Source: Epiperipatus broadwayi
Taxonomy: Eukaryota > Onychophora > Udeonychophora > Euonychophora > Peripatidae
Assembly (NCBI GenBank): GCA_028023455.1
Contig: JAQFVV010000205.1
Coordinates: forward strand, 64,001 to 128,000
Direction: 5' to 3'
DNA: 64,000 nucleotides
Shown: positions 1-12,400 of the stretch, piece after piece
How positions within the stretch are numbered: the stretch's first letter is position 1
Layout: each line of letters begins with the position of its first letter
Position numbers and translations under genes: made by a program
Notes under the pieces: model-generated
The model's database searches: none
Seen by the model: only the letters and a program-made list of their open reading frames with translations
Told to the model about the DNA's origin: nothing

Positions 1-117
1 ATGCACTTTTCGCAAGGCTTTACTTCCTTCCTTATGCCAGTTTTGATCACCTACTAAACCTCTTTAGATATTTTAAAATTCTTTGAAATTAGGCTTGTTG
101 AGAAATATTTTGAATAT

Positions 118-145
118 CTGAGGAAGACCACTAGGCAGTCGAAAC
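118..145 (+). ncRNA. Degenerate hammerhead-like motif
   Basis: CTGAGGA (118-124) is followed by AGACC, a short loop, GGCAGTC and GAAAC (141-145). This fits the hammerhead order CUGANGA, stem II, GAAA, but only about three stem II pairs (GAC/GTC) form and one extra A follows the CUGANGA box. It resembles the motifs at 63.2-63.5 kb. Probably a decayed repeat end; activity is not claimed. Confidence 0.3.
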
Positions 146-357
146 TCTCATCAGTAAGAGAATGTTTTTTTTAAAGATTTAATAGAAACACGGCAATAAT
201 ATATGGAGTTTTGAACCTCTCAGACTACAAACACAAAGCAAAATGACAATCAGTGACATCAGTGTAGATGGAATTGTATTTCATACACAACTTATAAACA
301 TTGATACATTGCAAAAAGGCTTCTGTGATAAAATCACTGATAGACATATAAAGTTAC

Positions 358-436
358 CTTAGCTCTGGCCTCTCTGGCTGCCTCAGCTTCAGCTGCCATG
401 GCTCTTTGCAATTGGACTGGCAAGCGGACATCTTTT
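358..436 (-). CDS. Stomatin-like gene, exon encoding the KDVRLP...EARAK segment (last exon in window)
   Basis: 79 nt. It starts after acceptor TAG (437-439) and ends at donor GTAACT (starting at 357). The first base completes the valine codon split with the 1590-1645 exon; 26 codons follow, [13 protein letters not shown] then an alanine/glutamate-rich coiled-coil stretch ending EARAK. The exon ends in phase 0; the next exon must lie left of the window. Confidence 0.93.
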
Positions 437-3400
437 CTACATGGATAAAGTAAAAATTCAGAGTAAAATTTAATACTTTGTAGTATTCTAACATAATCAA
501 AAACATATTTTGTAATATTAAATTAAATGTAAATAAATTTAAGAAGAAGTTAGCTCTATCATTATGTGTAATACACCTTTTTACTATGGTTGCCATGCAT
601 GGCAAAAATTGGCAAATATCTGCAGGATTGATACATTTCAGGAATAACTTCCTTCATCAACAGCCTTGGAGTACTGCTCACATTCGTATAAATATAAGTC
701 ATCTAAATTATATATCAATATGTAGCACTACAAATACTGTAAATTAAATTATTCTATTTGCTAATAAACGCATAATCAGAAACTCATATTATTAAAAATC
801 TTCAATAAGAAATCAAATATCAAAATATGTAATACATAGGTTAACACAGAAGTTATACATTCCTGAACATCCGCAAATGTATGAAAAGTATTATGGGTTG
901 TTCTTATTACCAAAGAACTCACTCATCCTTGATCTATAATTTATATATATTCGTAATCTATAAGTAAATAATATAAAATATTATAATAACAGCAAACTAT
1001 ATTTATAATATTAAGTTTTTGTAAACTGTATTTATTTTATTAATAATCATATAACAATATTAAAAAACAAAACAAACAAATCTATATTTATATGAGCACA
1101 CAATTTTTATGTAGCAGAAATTAAAATAAATCAAAAAATATTTTGTAATAATGGAAGTTTATGAAGTAATTTCGTGTTCAGATTATCGAGTCTATATATA
1201 TATTATTAAAATTAACAATGCATTTATACTAGCCACCCACACACATACTTTGAACTCAATAGTGAAATTGACTAAAATTTGAAATAATAAGAAAATCATG
1301 TTAGTTAATACTAGTGCGGAATTAAATTTATCAGGTTTCGACAGTTAGGAATTTGCTTTTAGTGCCATCAAGTGACCAGTGACTAAATTAATTCTTTTGC
1401 AAGTGTTTGCAAGACACATTTGTATTAATTTGTAAAACAGATTATTAATTGCATAATAATTTTTTAATTTGTAAATCTTTAATTTCAATTTATTTTTCTG
1501 ATTAATCATCTAAATATAAGTTAAATCGTATTTTAATGGCTGTTTTGAACTAAGTAATGAAATAAATTTTAAGAAAAAAGTTTACTTACACTTCAACTCT
1601 TTCGACTTTAATTCCCCATGATTCCGTAGCTTCATCAAGGGATGCCTAGAAATTATGATAAATAATCAAATAAATATAAAAATCAAAAATAAATGAATCA
1701 TTAAATAACCACCAACAGGGCAAAGTCCTCTCTAACAATCCCTCATAGAGAAATGGCAAATTAGAAGACAATACTGCCATGCTTTACAATTATCAGATGG
1801 AGAGAAATTGAAAGGTTTTCCATTCATATAGCTAAATACCCATTTACTAACCAATAATGGGTAGTTTGTGAAATTGTGTTAGGACTCTGCCATTTGAAAG
1901 AACAAGTCTAAGTTACATTAGATGCTGAAACAAAAATAAAATTTTATCCAGATAGAATTCAAACTCAGGCTGAAAGCATAGAAATCAAATGCACTATATC
2001 TACATCAATAGACTCTTCAAATAAAAAGTGCTGGAATTCTAGCTTTAGAACCATTTAATCAAATGTGGATATCAAATGTCCTTCACAGGATTCATCTGAG
2101 GGATTCCACAGAAAGATTATTTTAATATTATTTTCCCTCTGTTTTATAGTAAAATAAATATTTTAAAATAAAATGATTTAATTATATTGATGAAATAGAG
2201 ATGTAGATCAAACTAAGATTTCTTTCTGTGCTAAGATCTGCTTCCAAGAACAGTTTCTTTTTCTCCTACTTCAGAGTCATCTACTGTAAGCTTGAGTAAT
2301 CAAATGATATTAAATTGTAATATTTATCTTAATCAGTAAAAACCTTGGGTTTCAAACCTGAAACTAATACAGTTATGTGGCTTTTAATCTCCATTCCATT
2401 GGTGCATTAAAACAGATAAGGTATAGCATTATTTATATTTTTCATTAATTACTACAGTAGGTGGCTCTGCACTTAGAGTGAAATAAATTGGCCCATGGAA
2501 GTATTATAAGAATATGCTGAGAAAATCATGTGATATTTTGATGGTATAATCAAAAATCAAATAAAAAGAGAAGCACATGTTATTTACAAATTTTTTCTTT
2601 GATAATACACATTTTTCTTTTTTATGATGTAACTAAAACTTCCACTCTAATACACATTCTAGGAAATTGTAACTACATTTTAAATCACTTAAAGAAAAAA
2701 TGAAATGAAATTATTCCCTGTATTTATGCTTATTAAAAAAACAGTTATATTAATTTTTAGCAGAGTTATAGTGTTCGTATCTGGTTAGAAATGATATGAT
2801 AATCCTTAATTTAATAAAGGATCAGTACTAATCATTAATACATTTATTTAACACGGATGGTATTAAAGATATGAATGTAAAATAATTGACGCTTATAAAA
2901 TTGTAATAACTTGATAATAATAAACACTTAACAAATAATAAAGATATATATAAAAGATTGGTACTTTCTCTAATTGAAAAATGCTAATTCACCTTCGTCA
3001 GATATCTTTACTCATATGTTTCAATAATGTGTATGAAGAAGTGGAAATTTTATAAAAGATAAATTCGAATATAACCATATATTTGTGCTTAATTCAAATA
3101 TATATTAATTAATTAATATGTAATTGAGTTTTAAAATTAAATTGCAATAATTTTATATTGATAAATATTGAATAAGTGATGACAACTTATCTAAAAAATC
3201 GTGAACTGAATTAGCTGGAGAGTTCTAGTTCAATATGATATGCATATTGGGAATCACTTACCTTTTCCATGTTCGTTTATTTTTGTTTCAGAATGTGTGA
3301 AGGACTGGAAGTTTTAAGAGTATCAATAAAAGATATTAAATGTAGCAAAAGAGGGATGGAATTGAAATATTCCATATGTTTATGTTTAATCAAAAACAGA

Positions 3401-6400
3401 TATATCAATCTTCAACTATGGGTTAAAATCTATATCAGAGCTAATGATAATCTTTAGATTAATGGATGATTAGTGATAATTATTAATATATCTATCTGGA
3501 GTGGATAACATCAAAGTTATGAGTACAGAAAGATTGACACTTATAAACCTATATATGACTCATTAACTTATAGAATCATATTTAAATTTTAATGCTAGTG
3601 TTGCTGAAGAACAAACAATGTAACAAGAGCATACAATAACATCCTATGATCCTTAGATGTTTCAAATACCATAATAATCAAAAAGCTACCCCTTTTCCAA
3701 ATAAATATTTCTTTTCTATTCTTCTAAACAAAGAAATATAAAAATCTTGAACTTTTTTCTATTATTTGTGTGTCTATTCAATTTCTCCTCTTTTTTTTTT
3801 TTTCATGTGTCATAGCATTGGCCGGGAAGTGAACCGCTAACCTGGGACAACTGCTTGTAAGGCAGCTTTCTCCACTTTTAACATCATGAAATCTAAAAAT
3901 AACTATTCGATAACTTTTATTTCCATTTTCGTATAAACTATACCTATAGATTAAATTCTTATTCTATTTTTATCTTCATTTTTTAGTAGTCTAACTCCTA
4001 GTCTTGCATCAAAATAACAGCAAGCCATCCCACTGTTATCATACATTCTTCCTTATTTTATATATTTTTATTCTTATACAATGTTTCCCCCCAAATACAT
4101 TTATCCCCTATATTATGCAAACATATAGATATAAATAAATATATAAATTCTTTAATAACTTTACTTACTGTGAAATCTTTTTATCCCAGTATTTGCTGTC
4201 TTCTCCAAAATCCATTTCACTTCTGATTTTGTTAATCTAGGTTTATTTGTGTTCTGTAGTTTTTCCAATATTTTTAAATATCCTTTTTTTTTTGCTTACT
4301 GAAGTTTGCCTATTTCTTTATAAATAGTCTCAACTTCCGTTTAAAACCCGTCACTTATTATACATCTACCTACTTCATTTTATTAGTCTATCTGAAAATT
4401 TCTATTGGCCAATAAAATGTACATCATTTCATGTTAAAGCAGAGATCATTACCTCTTTTTGTAATTATCTTACATATTTCATATTTATCATATGAAAATC
4501 ATGCAGGTTTTTATCTTTTTTCGTCTCAACTCCAACTTCCTTGTCAAGCGTTGTTAGCCGAGAGGTCATCGCAGCCGCGCAAGCAAGTAGTTGGTTGCAG
4601 ACGGTTGTGGGTTCGCATCCCGGCCAATGCTATGACATATGAAAAAAACAACAACTCCAACTTCCAGCTGTTCTTATAATTTTTTTTTTCTCATTTAACA
4701 GAGTATCTAAATACCTATACTCCTCCATTTTTTCAAAATCAGTATCTCTATTTTTCATTATTCAGTTTGTCCATCCCATTAATATCTAATATCTTTGATT
4801 TTTCCTCAGTGAATATAATATTCATGTCTAATCCTGCCATCTAGTGAATTTTCTTAAAACTTTAAAATTAAGTAAAACCAATAAGTGAATTAATTTTCAA
4901 AGCCAAAACACACTTATATAAAATAATGAGATGAGTTTATAAAAATACCTATTATACATTATCTTGAAGAGCCTTGGGGTATCATGGTGAGTCTCCGTGT
5001 TTAACTTCAGGCTAAATGAATCTCAAAAATTTTTTCAAGTGACAGGAGAGCCTAAGATTTTTTTGTTAAGTAGTTAACCAATAACCAATTCAGTTATTAT
5101 TGATCAATAAAGTAGTGTTTAGATATTATTAGGTATCAAGATAATATATATTGGTAAGTAAGTTTTGAAATGCTGATTATAAAAGCAAAAGAACCCTAAT
5201 GTAATATGATATTGTTTTATGATTGATGGAAGGGGTGTAAGATTTTTAGAGATACATGGGCCACAAGTTATTTCTTTTAACATGTAGAGGATAGCAGTCT
5301 ATGAATGTAAAATATGAACAATGAAATTGATGGACAAGTGGAAAATTTCCACTCTTGATAATCAAGTATGATTGCTAAGTTATAGTATGCTTGTGACTAC
5401 ATAAAAAATATTGAAATCATTGAGAAAAGATCGTGAAACAAAAATGAAAAGAATATTTTAGATTCATAAAAATATGAACATAAAAGATCTTTGTGAAAGA
5501 TTAGTTTAAAAAAAGTTCAAATGAACGAATTCCAATTAGAGAATCATAGCACTTGGAAAATGTATTAAAATAATTAAACAAATCTACTTTTCTTTATCAC
5601 TGTAAAAAAGTTCTGAAGAAGGCTGTGGGTCAGTCGAAACTGTCAGATTGATTAAGTTAAATAAAACAGGTATTCTTACAGCAATAAAGAAAATTGGATT
5701 TGTTTAATTATTATAATTTTATCAACACATATAGAAGGATATAAAATGAAAAAAAGAAGATAATACTTCATAAAGGTGTATTAAAATGAAATAAAAAATG
5801 TAATTATTATTATCTACCTATCTTATTTTAGAAGAACTTCTCCATCAACTTTAAGAATGTGTCTAAAATATCAATTTTAAGTGTGGGCTCCAAAAGAATT
5901 ACGAATATGTTTAAAACCAAAGAAATTTGAGAAATATCAGGTTTTGACTTTTATGAGATCTCACCACTAACTAATTTGCAAGATTATTAAAATGTACTAT
6001 GGAATAATCTTAATAGTGATTAAGTTTTAGTAGTGGATGTCATTTTAAAATTAGTACTCAACTTAAGTTCAAAAATAAAGATACTAGCATTATTTACGTT
6101 CTGTGTCGGCCATTTTAAATCAGTTTTCAATTTAACTGCTTTTCACATGCTCAGTTTTTACACAGGATGATTTCAGAACATATAAGTGAAACTTTAAAAA
6201 AATTGAAGGGAAAATTACTACTACACAGAGAAATCTTAATAATGAAATAACATATCACAGATTATGTCATGTAGTATAAAATTTTGTTATGAATTTCACA
6301 TTATTAAATATTTATAATTTTCAATTAAATATTAAATAGTTTATCCTCTGATAGATAAACTTTTTAAAACTGAGTAAAGAAACTTAGCTATTTGTAAGCT

Positions 6401-9400
6401 TACGACAATTACAAACAAATATTAACAAATATCAGCATATCTCCTAGTTGTTATTATTAGGAAATATTTCATTCTATTCTATAAAGTTTTAAACTAATAT
6501 TCCAGTTCTTTTTTATATTATAACCCATTGTTTAAATACTGGTAAATTTTCTTTTTCTGTTTGGACATCTCTTAATTAGATGATAAAATATATAATAATG
6601 TCTTTATGTGGTTATTAGTTTATTAGGGTGCTAATAGTTTCCTTTACACTTCCCTTGTTATTTTTTTCTTTTTAAATATATTATTTATGTATTTTTTTTA
6701 AATACTATTTTGGAACTTTTTGTGCAATCTATAATTGATTTATAGTGCTGTAGAAAAATTTGTTCTAAACAAATAAATGAATTGTTGTTATCATTATTTT
6801 ATTATTATTAATAATAATATTAAGTACTAGAAAGACTCATTAATACCCGTATTTTGTGTATTAGTAATAATTATCTTTTGAGTCCATCAGATAAAGTTTG
6901 TACAAATTTCCTTCCTAAAATTTATTTGTTGATTAGATTTCACAGCCTACTTTTGTTTTTCTTTTTCTAAAAACTGTTACAAAAAAAAAAATCCAGAAAG
7001 TATTTTGAGCATCTGATAATTATTATTTAAACTGACTATAGATGGCGCTGTTGTCGAAGCTGGATCTTATTTTATCACATTGTATTTGGTGACTTATTAT
7101 TCTTTCTATCATATTTGTTAGTTTTAAGCCAATAAACATCATATGATTAAAATTTCTACTTGTTAGTTAAATAATTTTTCAGTACTGTAAATAAATTTTC
7201 AATTGAAATGGTATTAACCCTTCAAGCACTATCTACACTATTTCCTAAATATCAATTGATAAAAAAAAAATTGACTCAAGTCCATATAACATGTTCCAGA
7301 ATCTGTTGTCATCAGCTGTCTTAGAAGTGATTGACAATCCATTGATATAGTAACTTAAGTTTCTTTTTATTTAATCACCATTTTTACTCTCTATTTGAAA
7401 TTTAGAAAATAGTACAAATAGTGCATGAAGAATAATATTGGTTCAATTAATTACATAATTGCTAATTATAATTTTTATTTATTATTAATTAATTAATTAT
7501 TTTATTAGTTTGATATATCATTAATCATAATACATGCACAAATTTTAATTACCTGCATGCTAGTACTTATGGCTTCTCGATCGCTCAAGATTTCAGAGAG
7601 GTTTTTAGTACCGAGCATATTCCGTAAGGTAGTCTGAGCTAAAAGACGCGTTGAATGGTGAGCATTTTCAACATTCGCAACTGAAACTGTGGCATTGGAT
7701 ACACGATAGTACACAACTGCATCTACCGAAACAGTGACGCTATCTTTGGTAAGAACCTGAAAATAATTTTTTCATTAACTATGCTAATAATAAGTATTTG
7801 GGTTAGGGTGGGAGGGGTAGTGGTGGCCAAAATAATAGCTACTTTTTACTTTATCACTATGACTATTAAATTACTAAATGTGTGGTTTATATATGTAATA
7901 AAATCAGGAATATTCAAAGTTTTAGGGACGATTTAATAAATGCCAAATATAACAAAAGAACAATAGACAAGATAATTAGGCAGTTCAAAGACCCTACTAA
8001 TCCGGGGGACAGGCTGAACAAAAACAGGATTTTATTGCCATATATTAAAAACATACATACAAATTTAAAAACAATTTTTTGCAAAGACTTTAGTATATGT
8101 TACAGATCCCCTCTTAATTTCAATAGATGTATCAACAATACCAAAGATAAGCTACCTCCAATAAATATCCAGCAGGCCGTGTATAAAATTATTTGCCCAG
8201 AAAACAATTGTCATGCTGCATATTATGGGGAGACTACGAGGTTGCTACAACATAAACATGCATACAATAAAGCGCTCACAGATCCTTCCCACTTTTCTAT
8301 TTTTGCACAACATAAAACCACTACAGGCCACTCATGTATACCAGAACAATCCGCAAGTGATGTGCAGTGAGTGACATGAGATAAGAAGAAAAATTAAGGA
8401 GGCCTATTTCATTAATTTAGATGCAAATTCGTTGAATAAAAGAGACACATTTTACGCAATCTCGAAGAAATGGCAGACCTGATTTGACTAATTTGCATCT
8501 GTTGGTTTAAATAAATAAATGAACATCGTTATTAGAACTATCTATCTATCTATAGCTTTGAAAATGAAGGCATCGTTCCTTCGAAAGCGCTAAGTATAGA
8601 AATAAATATAATAATATAAATATATTGGGTTTTAGTGTGGAGATATTACCGTAAAATATCTGATCTTATTTATCAATATGTTATAGCACTAACTAAAAAT
8701 AATGATAAATTTTGGGTTTTCCATTTATAAATGGATGGTATACTCAATTCCAGGATAGAAGTCATGTTATACTTTAAGACAACTCTTCTTTTACAAGCAA
8801 TGCATTATGCATATCCAGCAAACCACAATATCTCAACGCCCTCAGGCAATGATGATAACATAAATTAATTTATTTAACAAATTGAGTAAGGCCAAGATAG
8901 AAATTCTGAGGCAGGTTCTTCTATTAAAGAATACAAATTAGGCAGTGGAAAATTTAAAATATTTTAGATCTGCAATATAAAATGATGAAAATTCTGATGT
9001 AACGATAAACAGAATACAATTAACTTGAAATACAGAGTGACTTCTAAAATATTACACAATAGTAGAATACCATCAAATCTTAAAAATATCTATCCAATAT
9101 TTGTCTAATAAATAAATCTTGTGTTAAGATTTGTAGAGGTCCCTACTGTCATTTTTCAGGCACATGGTCATAAGGTTATTAAAAATCCTAGATATAACTC
9201 CATAAGTAAAGATGCACTTTATGAAATAGTTAATATGGAATTATAATGCAGGAAAACTAGAATTTGAATTTGTCCTCGTAGACAAATAATACTTTACTAT
9301 GAACATTACCAACTCGTTTAAAAAAATCAAATATATACGATTTGTTAATTAAATTTGGGTAATAAAACTTATAATCTCACAGAAACACAGCATCTATAGT

Positions 9401-12400
9401 AAAAAATTATTAATAATTATTTATTTAACAGTAAATTAGCTCAGACTCAATCAATAAAACAATCAAATGTAGAGTGTGTGTGTGAGAGTCAAATATATGT
9501 TAAATAAAAAAAAGAATATGAATCATAAGTGATGAATTTATGTAACATATTAAATGGGGATTATTTTCCTACATATATGTGCTTGGTTATTCAACTTTAA
9601 TGTAATGTTGGAATTTCAAAAACACCATACATATATTGCATGTAGAAAGTGCTAGAAATATTTTTATAAGATCAATCAAAAGAGTGGGGTCAAGTGGAGT
9701 GAGTTTGGGGAGGGGTGAAGGTGACAAGGGACCATGACTGCTAGTTAACTTATAAAAATGCTGTGCATAGATTAGAAAGAATTCTGATGGTTAACATATA
9801 AGAAAAGAAAGCTCAAAATAACCAGAATGAAGATCTGTTATGGTACTGTAAGTTAAAAAATAATTAAATGATTTGAGGTTTGGGAGATCATACAGTGGAG
9901 TTGAACTGTGTTCCATGTATCTTTAGCTTTCAAGTCCATCATTATACCATTTCACGAAACCACACAGGGCAACCAAATGAAATGGCTTGTTTCTAGGAAG
10001 ATAATATGATGTTCAAGCACCAGCAGTGACAGGATTGAGCTGTGATGCAAGAAGCTTTAACTTCTGACCCTGATATGGCAATAAACTTCATATGGCAAAA
10101 TCATCAAACAGTTCACATCTTAGAAGGCTATATAACATTTGAGCTTGGAAATGATAAAAGTGAGTTGCAGTTCAGGTACGTTTGGCACCCAATTCTGCCA
10201 TGGCATTAAAACACAGGGGACCAAATAACAATGATTTAGCTCACATGATATTTATAGCTTGGAAGTAAAGTCAAACTACAATTGAGAAATCTTTAGCTCC
10301 TGATTGCATCCAACCATGGTGAAGGGTCATATGATATATATGCTCAGAAAGGAATAGAGTAGAAAATAAAGAGATTAAGTATTATTAAAACAGGCAAAAC
10401 TCTCCATAGAGTAGTGCCACTCAGTGCAAGCCAGAGTAATCAATGGATTCCAGAAGGCTTGTGCAAAAAACTCCATCTAATGCCTATTCATCCAATATCC
10501 ACAGACTAGTTTCTGGCTTGTGGCCTTCGTCAGTGAGAAGCTTTGGATCTGAGAGCACTGCACTTAGATCTTTGGATCTAATGCAATCCTCCAGCAGCCA
10601 CCTTCTATCTCTAATTAACTACAAAACTATGAGTCTAAAATTTGAAAACACAATAATATTTTCAATCCAAGCTCATTAGCTTATATAGTCTTATAGGTCT
10701 GAACTCAGTTCAGTACTCATACATTTTGGTGTCTTTGCTTCTTTAATAACCATAGCCACCACTATCTTACTAGGCAAGATTGGTATTAAACAACCAAACA
10801 TCACATGATCACCATATCTTATGCTTGCTCATAACTGTTATAAACCAGGCAAAATTCTCCAAGGCTCTTCACTGATAAAGGCCACAAGCCAGAAACTAGT
10901 CTGGGGACATTATATAAGTAGGCACTAGATAGGGATTTTATGCACAAACCTTCTGGCATCTATTGATTACTCTGGCTTGTATTGAATGTCACTACTGTAT
11001 GGAAAGTTTTGCCTTTTTTAATGACAGTTATTAGCAAGCATAAGAAATGGTGACCATGTGATGTTTGGTGGTTGAATATCTTAACTTTTGAATCCACTTC
11101 TCTACCATAATTAAATGTTGCAAAATGAAATTTTTATGATAAATTTTTTTGAGATCTTGCAAGGTTTTACAATCCAAGGGGCTGATTGAACAATTGACAG
11201 TTTCATTCAATTAGTCTGAATTTGAGTTTTTTTTCATTATAGTTTACTCAGCAGAAAAAGGATCCTGGTTTATTGTTCAGAAGACCATATGTTGTTTCAG
11301 AACTGGATAGACAGGAATGAACAGCAACTCACTAACATTTAGCAATGCAACTTGATGCTCCATCATTGCAACAAACACCAAAAGTAGTGCTTCAGATGAC
11401 GTGAGGAGGAGTAACAAATAAGATGATGGAAAAGCTGAGATGATGTTGATTGGGGAGAAAATTGTTATCAAGACTAAGATTTTTATTTATATTTATAAGG
11501 AGAGATAAAAACTGTGAATAAGAGAGTATCATTACGTAAGTACCTGATAAACGAAGAGTTAGATTCAAAATACAGTGGACAGTTTTACTAGCTGATGGAT
11601 TTAGAGTTAAATGAAGATTTGTGTAGCATTAGGGTATACAAAGAAAAAAACAGTATTAATGACTTCTAAATAGAACTAATGAAACTAGGAAAAAATATTT
11701 AAAAGGGGATCATATGCGGAAATATGCATTAGTAAAAAATTAAAGACGGATTCTTCCTCCAAACTGTTTGTAGCAACATCTATGTAGCAAATTAATTTAG
11801 CTACTCACTGCAAAATCGTTAAGATGCTTAAATATCAGGAACATTAGTCATAATAAGAAAGAACTGGGCAAAGGGTTCTGAACCTTATGCATGATAGACC
11901 AATGTACTAACATTAAAATATGTTTTAAATTGAACAAAACTGTACTGAAACATTTGAAATAATTCAAACTCCATAATCACAATACCATTTTCAAACGGTT
12001 TGCAAGATTTTATAATGCAAGAAGAACACTAAATACAATTCACAAAGGCATAAAACACACCATCAATATATTAGTGCCATAAAATTTTTGAAACATGTGT
12101 TAACTTAGATATGCCCAATGCAGGCAACTTGGAGAATTATCTTTTCACTAATAAACACCATTAAACATCACATGATCACCATTCTTTATGCTTACACAAG
12201 CTGTTAACCCAGAGGCAAAACTATTTGGTATGGAGACTTTTTCCTCTGCATGTGTAGTACACACCATGTATGTTGCAACGGAAATATTTCTATAATAAAT
12301 ATAAAATCATATAGTATAAGTCATGTCGGTGTTTAAATAAAGTTTCAAATGATAGACGTTTATTTTAATGATGTGATGAAATACTGAAAAAAAAAATCAA

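Larger units (their letters stand above)
10397..11095. repeat. Head-to-head (inverted) pair of hammerhead-bearing repeat units
   Basis: The left half (about 10397-10760) is a minus-oriented repeat unit; the right part (about 10790-11095) is a plus-oriented unit. The arms flanking the hammerhead (about 165 bp, 10397-10545 versus 10860-11015) are clear reverse complements, for example GGCTTGTGGCC against GGCCACAAGCC and the 'atcaatggattccagaagg' block against 'cttctggcatctattgat'. The same unit recurs at 12530, 31854, 32925, 36330 and 37135. It has no ORF and is probably non-autonomous. Confidence 0.8.

Noticed and set aside
600-700. Another stomatin exon
   Set aside because: No stomatin residues in any minus-strand frame; the C-terminal segment expected after EARAK is not present left of 358.
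3250-3275. MEK|GTAAGT minus-strand start exon
   Set aside because: A good donor follows ATGGAAAAG, but it lies in the middle of the stomatin intron with no partner exon; likely chance.
4548-4630. Functional tRNA (Leu/Ser-like) gene
   Set aside because: The fold is tRNA-like, but the same head plus TATGACAnATG and an A-rich tail recurs at 3791 and 21109, so it is a SINE; the anticodon arm is not convincing.
10443-10679. 78-residue protein
   Set aside because: Lies wholly inside the hammerhead repeat; other copies do not keep the frame.
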